Assembly (NCBI GenBank): GCA_012656075.1
Contig: JAAKBF010000294.1
Coordinates: 62,001 to 126,000 of the forward strand
DNA: 64,000 nucleotides
Source of the DNA: Phytophthora hibernalis
Taxonomy: Eukaryota > Oomycota > Peronosporomycetes > Peronosporales > Peronosporaceae
Reading direction: 5' to 3'
The notes below the pieces were generated by a model. That model made no database searches. It had not been told where the DNA came from and was given only the letters and a program-made list of their open reading frames with translations. The stretch's first letter is position 1; the number at the start of each line of letters is the position of its first letter. Positions 55,401 through 64,000 of the stretch are shown one piece after another. The translations under genes were made by a program, and so were the position numbers.

Positions 55401-57617
55401 AGCAGGAAAAGCCCTTTCAAGGACACGCCATTCCACGAAGTCTTTGTCGATAACGATGGTCTGGACGTCGTTCCAAGATGGGTTTTTACGCTTGAAAAAC
55501 TCTACAATGTGATCCATCGTAGCTGCCTTTTGGGCAAGTGCCAGGAAATCAATCACGGGTATTCCTCTCCCCGTAGCAGAGGTAACAACAAGACTACCTA
55601 TATAACACAGCAGCATTTGATCCCGGTTAGCATGCCTCCCATTCATACGCAATAAAATATCAGCTCACACATATTGCCATTACCTAGGTGATACCCCAAA
55701 TTATTGGTGCCGTGGGTCCAATCTATCACCAAGCTATCCCCCACTGCTCAGAGCAACTCTTTTGGATCGATGTCTGCATCGCAATGATACAAGTGATATC
55801 CATCTGATCCTGAACTAGCAGGACGTCGTTCCCTCTATTCTCTCCAGCGAAAGTATCCAGGATAGCTTTGGATCGTTCAATGGTCGTCGTACCCAACACT
55901 CGTTGTAGAATGTTTCTTGTTTGCTGCGGCGTTATAATCATATCTGTTTCCATACCGGTACAAAGTAACAATGTTAATTGAAATATTAAAGTTTGCGATT
56001 ACTGGTAATCAATACCAGCAATAAAATGGAGAGTCAAAATCACCAGAAGCACCCACCAAGCTTATCCGACAGGTATCGGTTGATGTCGGCAGTGCGCGTC
56101 TTCATCTCGGTGAGCAGACCAAGTTCCTGTCGTACCTGGGGTGCAAGAGGCATCGACCTTGCCCCGCTGTACGAGTCAAAGATGATCTTGTTGGTTTTGT
56201 GATTGTGCAACGATATCTGTACATCCATAGCAAAATTAATATCAAGTAGATGGCCAAAATAATACCTCCGAGCCTGGAACAACACAAGCCTTCCACTTGG
56301 CATGTCCGCCCTCGACAACCTTCTCCGAACGCACAAGAAATCCTGCTTCACATCCAATATACCTCGAATCATGATCGCGTAGGTCTTCACCACGCGGTGC
56401 TTGAGAAGATCCATGCGTACACCACATTCGCTTGAATTTGTACGTCATTTTGGATGAAAGCTGTTTTGCTCCAGGCCGACTAAGTCAACACACATAGTTA
56501 GCTACACAAGAAGCAAATCAACATTATAGATACAAACCTGTTGGCATTGGTTCGTGTTTCAGAGCTTCGAACACAAAAGCACAGGTAGTACTTGACCACG
56601 TAGCTCTCCAGTGTTGCCTCAAATTCGTCCCAACTGTCATACATTTTTAGGTAGCTCCGGTACATTGTTCGTGACCTGCGTATGGGCTTTCTTCATGTTC
56701 TCACGCGCCTCATAAGTTTTGGTTCGACGTATTGGCCTCCGGATGGTCACGCAACGTCGTCGTCGTGACAAAGTGACCAGGGGAGGGGTGTTGCCTTTGT
56801 GTCGCACCTTCGTCGCTCGGCTTTCATCACTATCTGGTTCGTCGAGCAACGCTCTCGTCCTCTTCTTTTGTGACGGTTTTGAGCACGCAGATCCTTCGTT
56901 CGGCTTTGTCCCTGATCCTTGTGCTACAGTAATCAACCCACCAATGCGATAACAACATAACCAATAACACAAACAAACAACATACACAAACAACACTAGC
57001 AAACAACATAATAAAAACAACATAGTAGAAGAAACACAATTACAGCACTGACGCTTACGGGAAACGGTACTCTCATCAGCATGGATGCTGGTGTCAGCAG
57101 CAACATGTTCATTTGTCTCGTCTTCGTCGGCAGCATAGGTCGCATCAGCATCACCGACATCATTCAGTACTTTGGTAGATAAGCAAACAACATAAATAAA
57201 TTACAAAAGGAACATAAGTAAGTTATCAACCAATACATAAAAGCAAGCAACTTACGCGAGCCAATGCGTTCCACAGCGTCATGGCCCGGCTTTCAATACC
57301 AGCCGCAGCAATGACCACGGCAGAATCATCACCCCACCGTCATCAAGGTCATCTAGGCCGTCATCTGGGTCTTTGTCCGGATCGTAGTCGTCATCGCTTT
57401 CATCGTCCTTGGCGTAACCCAGGGCAGCTTGAACATAGTCGACTGGCCGATGCACTCGCAGTGATCCGCGTCGCGCTACAGCAAATATAAGCAGTAATAG
57501 CCACGATAATAAACGGGCGTCAGTACCCATTATGAATCAGACCTTCCATCAAACTTGATTACCTTTGATTTCCGCCCGCGGCGTGCTCACGCGCGCCATT
57601 TCCGTCGTGCTCGGCAT
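52412..57617 (-). pseudogene. MULE transposase (FAR1-like, DDE, SWIM) with a Ulp1-type tail, broken
   Basis: Multi-exon minus-strand gene; likely start ATG 57617. Acidic N-terminal exons (57617-57060; introns AT-rich with ACAAACAACAT repeats) lead to a basic block (56960-56640), an intron near 56500, a FAR1-like part (56448-56040: Y-K-F-K-R-M-W-C-T-H-G), and the MULE core: Q-Q-T-R-N-I-L-Q-R near 55920, D-W-T-H-G-T-N-N-L-G (first Asp) near 55715, D-K-D-F-V-E (second Asp) near 55450. The SWIM finger S-C-S-C ... L-P-C-Q-H-L is split by a 153-bp insert and preceded by TGA for Trp. After T-P-S-V a TAA (53583) is followed in the same frame by T-Q-T-W-G-R-K, an intron, and a region ending in M-L-S-D-M-I-I-D-F, the upstream half of a Ulp1-like domain. 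The catalytic half is missing. Confidence 0.65.
54485..54637. mobile_element. 153-bp hAT-type MITE in the MULE SWIM finger
   Basis: Flanked by GGTAGATT (54477-54484 and 54638-54645). Ends TAGGGCTCGGAAA and, inverted, CAGGGCTCGGAAA. The interior has a second palindrome (AATAACTGCAATA / TATTGCAGTTA). Removing the element and one target copy restores Y-N-L-P-C-Q-H-L-M-Y in frame on the minus strand. Confidence 0.88.
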
Positions 57618-57777
57618 CTCCTTCGCCTTCTCGCGCGCCACTTCAGTTGTAACGGGGCCACGCTGACCGACACCGTTTGCCGTGCAAAAGAACTTATGAA
57701 TGGGGAGACCCAATGTTCTTCCGTGTGGTCCACACAAGCCCGCCTAAGTACGAGTACATGCCCCACATAAGTTGGTG

Positions 57778-58092
57778 TGTGACACCCGGCTCCCGGATAA
57801 GTACGATTGTGTATTTTACACTAGATACGAATCGGACTTAAGGTAGACGGTTGATGGAGAGCCATCCATTTGGAGTACAGAAGTTTAGTATGCAGATAGT
57901 TAACAGTAGTTAGAACCTTACAAGTGAGATTAATACAGTCAGTTTAACTTTAACCCGGAAGTTCGCACGTCGTTTGGTACTCGGTACCCGGAAACGACTG
58001 GAAGGCCAGCTTACAACAGAGACGCCAGGCGTCTGTTGTGGTTACGCGTTAACGCTTCCTCTAAGGCAAAGGTGCGTGTGACTCCCGTCACA
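57778..58092 (+). repeat. 5' LTR of Gypsy G3
   Basis: 315 bp from TGTGACACCCGG to CTCCCGTCACA, with TG...CA ends and a short inverted terminus. The bases after it (from 58095, TGGTAGCACTTGTAGT) are placed as a tRNA primer site would be, starting with TGG. A related LTR remnant lies at 17402-17645. The 3' LTR would be outside the window. Confidence 0.75.
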
Positions 58093-58157
58093 CCTGGTAG
58101 CACTTGTAGTCAATCCCGCGACCGGCGCGGTTTTCTACAATCAAGATCTCTTTGAAT

Positions 58158-59214
58158 ATGGAAGACTCAGGGAGCAGGCTGCCGTCCCGGCAGGACTTTC
58201 CTCATCTCACGGACGCCCCCTGGGCAACTCTTGAGAAGATGGTCAGCCTCATGGGCGAAGCAGCATTCGCTGGATTCCCAACCTACCTGCGGAGCATCAA
58301 AGGGCGCGCGTGGAACGCTTCGACAATTACGAGTCGTCGCTGATTGCTCACGTGAGCGCCACCGCGCAGGAGGCTGCTCGCACGACCATGCGAGCTGAGA
58401 TGCAGAGTGCGGACCAGTCGAACTCCTCGGGTTCTGCTCCGTTCGCCTCGCGATAAGGAGCTACGAAGCCCGTCAAGATGTCGGTTCCGACGTCTGACGG
58501 CAAAGAGTCCGACAGCCTTGTCTTCTGGATTCACGAGATCGAGATAGCGCTCAGCGCAGGACAGATCTACGAGTCAAGGGCTCAGGTCGCTTTCGCGCTG
58601 TCTAACCTGGGAGGTCGGGCTCGCGCTTGGGCGATGGCTCGAGAGACTTCGTCTTCGGGGTATTTCACCTCGTGGGCGTTCATGGAACAAGAGCTGTGCA
58701 CGACGTTCCTTCTGGCCAATGTGGCCTACCGTTATCGGTCGCTATTCTTGCGGTGCAAGCAAGGGAAGTGCACGCTCCAAGACTACGTCATGGAACTGCA
58801 GAACCTCGAGGCCGCCATGGCTGGCGCTCCCTCTCTGAGGACGTCAAGGTGACGGTCTTCATGAACGGCGTCCGCCCGGGCGAGGTTCGCACTGAACTCT
58901 TCCGCCGTCAGCCGAAGACGTTCAACGAGGCAGTACACATCGCCATGTTGGAAGACCATTGTGTGCGCTCGGTGCAGGGCTATGCGGGTCGCACGGAGGC
59001 TACGGAAGGTCCCACTCCCATGGAGATCTCGTCTGCCGAGTCGGCTCGTCCCCAGCGGACCCAACGTGCGAGTGGTCGCTGCTTTGGTTATAACCAACTT
59101 GGTCATTTCCGTCGGAACTGTCCGACGAACCCGTGGAAGACAGGTCGTGGCAAGGCCACTCCGTTCCTCAACATGATCGAGTCTACGGGGTCGGAAAACG
59201 GCGACTCCCAGTAG
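58158..59214 (+). pseudogene. Gypsy G3 gag (frameshifted)
   Basis: Starts at ATG 58158. The frame changes near 58318 and a TAA at about 58455 interrupts. 58478-58852 holds the capsid-type F-W-I-H-E-I-E-I-A-L and Y-F-T-S-W-A-F-M; a further shift near 58847 leads to K-V-T-V-F-M-N-G and the zinc knuckle C-F-G-Y-N-Q-L-G-H-F-R-R-N-C at about 59080-59120, where the second Cys is Tyr. At least three lesions, so inactive. Confidence 0.75.
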
Positions 59215-59229
59215 GCGCGGGACGCCCTG

Positions 59230-59828
59230 CTGGGAGACTTCGCTCCTCTTCGAGGACGGTGGTTCCGCCACCTCCACCTCCGAAGGAGCAAGTCCCAGGG
59301 ACGACACTGTTGTGTCTTTCCGTGGCCACCGCGCGGTCTAACCTCGTGGTCATCTCCGCCAGCGTTAAAGGGTATGAAGAACCGTTGACCATCCTGATCG
59401 ATTCGGGTGCGTCCTACAATTTCGCGTCGAAAGCCAGTGTGGCCAGAAACAGTGCATTGTGTGCTAGCGCTTTGGAAACTTCTAAGCATAATACAAGTGT
59501 ATCTGTTCGCCTGGCGACTGGATCCATCGTGTCTACACGCAAGGTTCTTATATCTTTAAACGTCAAGTTTGACGACTTCAACTCGGTCGAACCGTTCATT
59601 GTCCTGGACATGGATGATCGGTACGATCTTATCCTCGGCATGCCCTGGCTTGCTATGCATGAGCCGTGGATAGATTGGAAAAGTCGCACCATTGGTGCTA
59701 GTCACAAGCCCCTCGTGGACAAAGCCCTGGTGGGTCATGTCCCCTCCTCTTTCCGAGACGGGATTGTGCACGAGCATCGTGTGCCACGCGGCGAACGGCA
59801 ACTACGCAGGTACGTTGGAAGTACTTGA
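59230..59828 (+). pseudogene. Gypsy G3 aspartic protease region
   Basis: In the 59133-59828 frame: I-L-I-D-S-G-A-S-Y-N-F (catalytic DSG near 59400), then Y-D-L-I-L-G-M-P-W-L near 59625-59650. Separated from the gag frame by a TAG at 59212-59214 and from the RT frame by another stop at 59828, so the polyprotein is interrupted at both ends. The catalytic residues themselves look intact. Confidence 0.7.
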
Positions 59829-60026
59829 ACTGCCTTCGGCTTTGTCGACCGCGTGCCCTACCTCTTCGAGAGCTCATGAGCCTTCGGTGGATGTGGGAGA
59901 ATGGAAGAGGTCCCGTGTGTTGCTCATGATGAGACTCATGGTACTCTCGAGAACAAGAACGTCGTTCTATCCCCGGGGCAGATGACGTCCAAGGCGCCGG
60001 AGCTAAGGCTCGCGCAACCAAGAGGG

Positions 60027-60260
60027 GTCGAGCAGGGTCTCCCACTACGCAAAGCGTTGGAGCTGAGGCAGCCCACGCAAGACAAGTCGCTAGAGTCGGT
60101 GCTCGCGCAGACAAGTGTGGTCGAGAAGGGGCTCCCACTACGCAAGGCGTTGGAGCTGAGGCAGACCACGCAGGAAAAGCCGCTAGAACTGGGTCTCGCG
60201 CACAAGAAGGTGGTCGAGCGGAGGCTCCCACGAACGACGCTAAGGCTGGGTCAGCCACGG
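60027..60260 (+). repeat. 93-bp in-frame tandem repeat between PR and RT of G3
   Basis: About 2.5 copies of a 31-residue unit beginning V-E-Q-G-L-P-L-R-K-A-L-E-L-R-Q. Copies start at about 60027, 60120 and 60213; the third is shortened. Copy G2 has only one degenerate unit (43597-43665). Confidence 0.85.
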
Positions 60261-60301
60261 CAAGACTATGTCAAGGCGTAGATCGCCGCGATGCGGGCCA
60301 C

Positions 60302-63300
60302 TTGGACAAGGCGGTTGCACCCAGGGTGCTAGACGTTCTCACGGGAGAACGCAAAGAAGGAGTGGACCTGGCTCCGCTACCTACGGTAGCAGAGCTACTC
60401 GGGCTCGAGGAGCTCTCATATGTCGAGTTTCTCGACTCGCTGAAGGCGGGCGAGCTTGAGGAGATGGTCCTTATCCACCGTGAACACGACTCGGTCGAGC
60501 TAAACACCTCTTCGGTCATGGACCCTGATGTGCTGGAAGACGAGAGGGCCTCTTCGAAGCAGAAGCGGTATGGCGCGGCCATCTTGAAGGATCCGTCGGA
60601 CCCGTACTACCCTCTCTTGAAGGAGTTTTCGGACGTCGTCAGCGACAATCCACCGTCGGTGTTACCTCCGGATCGAGGTGTCCGACACGAAATCGACTTG
60701 GTGCCAGGCACTAAGTACTGCACTACGCGCCAATGGCCACTGCCGAAGGAGCAAGTCGATGTGATCGACGCCTACTTCACAGCGAAGTATGCCGCGGGCA
60801 TGGTGCGCGAGTCGAAGTCGCCGCATTCGTCGCCGACGTTTTGCGTTCGCAAACCCAACGGGAAGTGGCGCATGGTGCACGCGTTCAACAAGCTGAAGTC
60901 GGCCACCATCCCGGCGTCCACGCCGATCCCTCGAAAGGATGTGTTGCAGGATGCACCATCTTCAGCGCGCTCGACATGGTCGATGGCTACTATCAGCTGC
61001 TGATGCGTGAGTCGGACATTCCGCTCACAGCGGTTAGTACCCCGAGCGGGATGCTATGGGAATGGCTGGTGATGCCCCAAGGGCAATCAAATGCACCAGC
61101 CACGTTCAATAGACTGGTGACCCAGCTCTTCCGGCCGATGCGGCAGTTTGTACAGACGTACTTCGATGACATTTTCGTGCACAGCCGCGCTGCGGAAGGC
61201 GAGACGGCTGTCAAGGTGCACGTCGAGCACCTCCGCGAGGTGTTGACGTGCATGCGCGAGAATCACTTGTATGCCAACATCAACAAGTGCATCTTCGGCG
61301 CCGAAGAGATTCCCTTCTTGGGATGTTTCCTTGGCAAGGACGGTGTCCGCGCGGACCCTGAGAAGGTATGCGCGATCGCACAGTGGCCGGTACCGGTGTC
61401 CCAAAAGGATTTGCGCAAGTGTTTCGGCCTCGCCAACTACTTGCACAAGTACAGCGCCAACTATGCGGAGATGGCACGCCCGCTGACGAATCTTCTGAAG
61501 AAGGAGGCGGACTGATCGTGGACCGACGAGGCTCAGCAGGCTTTTGAAGCGATCAAAAGCAGTCTGCAGAGCGCTCCGATTTTGGCGTTGCCAGACGACA
61601 GTCGTCCCTTCAGCGTGGTGTGCGACGCATCCGACTTTGCCATAGGCTGTGCCCTGTTGCAGGTCGATGCCGATGGCAGAGAGCGGGTGGTCTCTTTCCA
61701 GTCGCGCCAGATTAAGGCGGCTGAAAACAACTACCCTGTCCATGACAAGGAGCTTCTCGCGATGAAGTACGCGCTTGTGAAGTTTCGGGTGCACCTGCTC
61801 GGCAGCAAACCCTTTGTGATCTACACAGATCATGCGTCCTTGCGGACTGCGACGTCGTCGCCCCACCTCTCCCAGCGCATGGCGAGGTGGCTCTCGTTTG
61901 TCGCCCCACCTCTCCCAGCGCATGGCGAGGTCGCCCCACCTCTCCCAGCGCATGGCGAGGTCTCGTTCGTCGCCGAGTACAACTTCACCGTGCAGTATAA
62001 GCCGGGTAAGCAGAATGTCCTCGCGGACGCGCTCTCGACGACCGGACTACGAGCTGGCGCACGTTGCGTACCTCGAGTCTCCGCTCCACGAGCTGCTATG
62101 CGAGGTGTATGCTGACGACGATGACCTTGCAGATCTGGTCACGGCGTTGAAGGCGCCTGAGAAGGCAGTGAAGCTCACTGCTCGGCAGCGATCACGGCTG
62201 CACCGCTATTCGATGGGCGATGGCCTACTCTACTACCAAGTCGATGACGGGCAGGAATCTCGTCTTGTCGTTCCCAACGACGAAGATTTGCGCCATCGTC
62301 TCCTCTATGAGGCACATGACACTCCGCTAAGCGGTCACCTCGGTCGCGAGAAGACGTACACGTCGGTGGCCCGTCACTTTTGGTGCCCTCACATGTACAA
62401 GTGGGTGCGCACGTACGTGCAAACGTGTCAGCGTCTGAAGCTCGCTCCCTCGTCGTCCGCTCCTTTGATGAGTTTGCCGGTACCGGCGGATTGTTGGCGC
62501 TCGGTGAGCATGGACTTCATCTTTGAGCTTCCGGCAGATACGCATTCTGGTGTCTTCGTCTGCCGTCTGAGCAAGATGGTACGGTTGGTCGCGGTGAAGA
62601 AGAGCGTGACAGCGCCGCAGGCGGCTCAGCTCTTTGTCGATAATGTCTTTCGACACCATGGCCTCCCGGAGGCGTTCGTAAGCGATCGGGATCCCCGCTT
62701 CGTGTCACACTTCTGGACACACTTGTTCCGCCTTCTCGGTACGAGACTGGATATGTCCACGGCGGATCATCCGCAGACGGACGGTCAAACCGAGCGGGTG
62801 AACCGCGTGTTGGAAGACGTGCTGCGCAGCGTCTGCGCCGAAGAACCCACGAAGTGGAGCACGTTGCTGCCTCAAGTGGAGTTTGTACTCAACAATGCGG
62901 TGCATGCGTCGACGGGTTTCACCCCATTCTACGTTAACGGGCTCCGCGTACGCCGTTGTCGTTGCCTCCGGCTTCAAATTTGGGTGAGGGAGAGGCTGTC
63001 GCCGAGGATCCCCGTGGCCTCAAAGGTCTTTGCTCGTCCGTCAAACGGAACCTGCTCACGTTCATTAAGACATGAGAGACGGTAAGACAGCGCGTCCGAG
63101 ATGCTATGGTGGTGGCACAAGACACACAGAAAGAAAACAGTGATCGCCAGGGGCGTAAGAACACATAGGTGTTTGTATTAGGGGACCATGTCCTCTTAAA
63201 CGCGAAGAATCTTCCTATGCAGGCGGTCACCGCTGTGGGCAGCACGAAGCTCGTCCTCGGTTTGTGGGGCCGTTCACGGTCATTGGGGCTCACGGCAACG

Positions 63301-64000
63301 CGTACACGTTGGACTTGCCGTCGGCTATGGCCACGCACCCGACGTTCTACGTGGGCTTGCTCAAGCCGTACCGCCCGGCGGAGGTGGCTGCTGAGGCGGG
63401 TGACTCGTCGAGTCCGACGAATTCGAGTACTGCCGAACGGAATTCGCCATCATCTGCATCACGTCGGCCTGAGTCAGAGCTGGAGCAGCCGGTGGTGCCA
63501 CCACGGCCGCAGGGGCACGGTTCTCCAACTCCGCCACGCAGTTGTAGGGCTGGAGAATCCAACCGAGATGCTCTTCGAGAGCGGAGTGATCATTCCGAAG
63601 CGCCTGTTGGGCCTCCGCGTTACTGTGGTCCAGCTGAGACAGACCCCGGTTCAGCTGGACGAACTGATCTTGCAGATCACGCGTTACACGCCCGAGACGA
63701 TCCAGGTCCTGATGGACGTTCCGATCAGAGGCCAACGCCGCTTCGACGCTCGGCACGCGTCCGCGCAGGGACGCAAGGTCCACCCGCTGCGCCTCCAGGA
63801 GCCGCTGGTAGCCCTCAACCGCGTTCAGAAGAGACCCACGAGTTGACAGGACGTCAGTCGCAGAGGCGTACGACGCCATCGAGCGATGCGGAGCATCATG
63901 GTCGATTGACGCGTCCGTTGCGTCATCCGCCCCCATTGATCGGAAACGAGGGCGCTCTCAACTTCCACGTTGAGAAGCTACTGAAGCGCCGCGGGCGTAT
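60302..64000 (+). pseudogene. Gypsy G3 pol: RT, RNase H, integrase, linker toward a chromodomain
   Basis: RT with K-P-N-G-K-W-R-M-V-H (60850) and Y-F-D-D-I-F-V-H-S (61160). A 13-nt deletion at 60949 shifts frame. TGA at 61513-61515 replaces the Trp codon found in G2. RNase H D-A-S-D-F-A-I-G-C at 61630, then a 30-bp segment present three times (61859-61961). The integrase finger has H-x-x-x-x-x-x-H but C-Q-R instead of C-D-T-C-Q-R. The core has M-D-F-I, S-D-R-D-P-R-F and T-D-G-Q-T-E-R (DDE) at 62510-62800. A frame shift near 63000 precedes G-N-A-Y-T-L-D-L-P-S. From about 63290 one frame stays open to the window end, finishing F-H-V-E-K-L-L-K-R-R-G-R, the usual lead-in to a chromodomain. Confidence 0.82.
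61859..61961 (+). repeat. 30-bp segment in triplicate inside G3 RNase H/integrase junction
   Basis: Three exact copies of a 30-bp unit containing CCACCTCTCCCAGCGCATGG start at 61859, 61902 and 61932. G2 has one copy at the equivalent place, so this is an expansion in G3; it alters the protein at S-S-P-H-L-S-Q-R-M-A-R. Confidence 0.9.

Noticed and set aside
58783..59307. 174-codon minus-strand ORF opposite Gypsy G3 gag
   Set aside because: It mirrors the gag coding strand, where zinc-knuckle and capsid motifs are found; no independent motif.
59698..60258. 186-codon minus-strand ORF with repeated Ala/Pro/Leu blocks
   Set aside because: Antisense of the 93-bp sense-strand tandem repeat; the repeats explain its pattern.
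61087..61953. 288-codon minus-strand ORF opposite Gypsy RT
   Set aside because: Antisense of the RT/RNase H region with Y-F-D-D on the plus strand; its length comes from codon bias of the sense frame.
1..64000. CRISPR arrays, tRNA/rRNA genes and RXLR or Crinkler effector genes
   Set aside because: No regularly spaced direct repeats with unique spacers, no recognisable tRNA/rRNA sequence, and no ORF combining a signal peptide with RXLR or LFLAK motifs were seen.

Overview
The window looks like a repeat-rich stretch of an oomycete nuclear genome, most likely Phytophthora or a close relative. That is inferred from gene structure and transposon content, not from a database match. Two small islands of ordinary genes with 50-120 bp GT-AG introns sit in a sea of broken transposons from nearly every eukaryotic class: DIRS-like, Ty3/Gypsy with chromodomain, LINE-like, piggyBac, hAT, MULE, Helitron/PIF1-like and non-autonomous TIR elements. 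No tRNA, rRNA, CRISPR or bacterial-type operon is visible.

Island 1 (1-1.9 kb): the 3' part of an IQM-like calmodulin-binding protein gene (+) faces the rRNA methyltransferase gene RRP8 (-), tail to tail. Island 2 (21.6-28.1 kb) is compact: EAPP (-) is head to head with an IQ/C2-like gene (+), followed by an SLC35F6-like transporter (+), which is tail to tail with a coiled-coil gene (-).

From 2.2 to 21 kb: a dispersed 0.38-kb repeat; a dead DIRS-like retroelement; a DOT1-like methyltransferase pseudogene with three in-frame stops; a degenerate piggyBac transposase whose N-terminal part carries a chromodomain; a PIF1/Helitron-like relic; a 2.1-kb long-TIR element with a perfect 74-bp palindrome inside; a 0.67-kb TIR element; a Gypsy LTR remnant; a hAT C-terminal fragment; and a Ulp1-type (C48) protease ORF.

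From 28.9 to 64 kb: a Gypsy deletion derivative (gag-PR, no RT); two LINE-like elements meeting tail to tail at 41.12 kb, one of them split by a 1568-bp hAT-type element with an 8-bp target duplication and apparently captured gene sequence; a Gypsy copy with an internal inversion and with its integrase core replaced by 4.7 kb of other sequence, which is rich in a 9-base motif; a MULE transposase gene with FAR1-like, DDE and SWIM parts that seems to run on into a Ulp1-type tail and is interrupted by a 153-bp MITE; and a near-complete Gypsy element (LTR-gag-PR-RT-RH-INT) running off the right edge.

Two technical points affect reading. At least four 1-base losses fall in short homopolymers inside conserved genes (RRP8, the IQ/C2 gene, twice in the transporter), which looks like sequencing error rather than pseudogenisation. 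Most transposon genes, in contrast, carry real decay: stop codons, changed catalytic residues and deletions.
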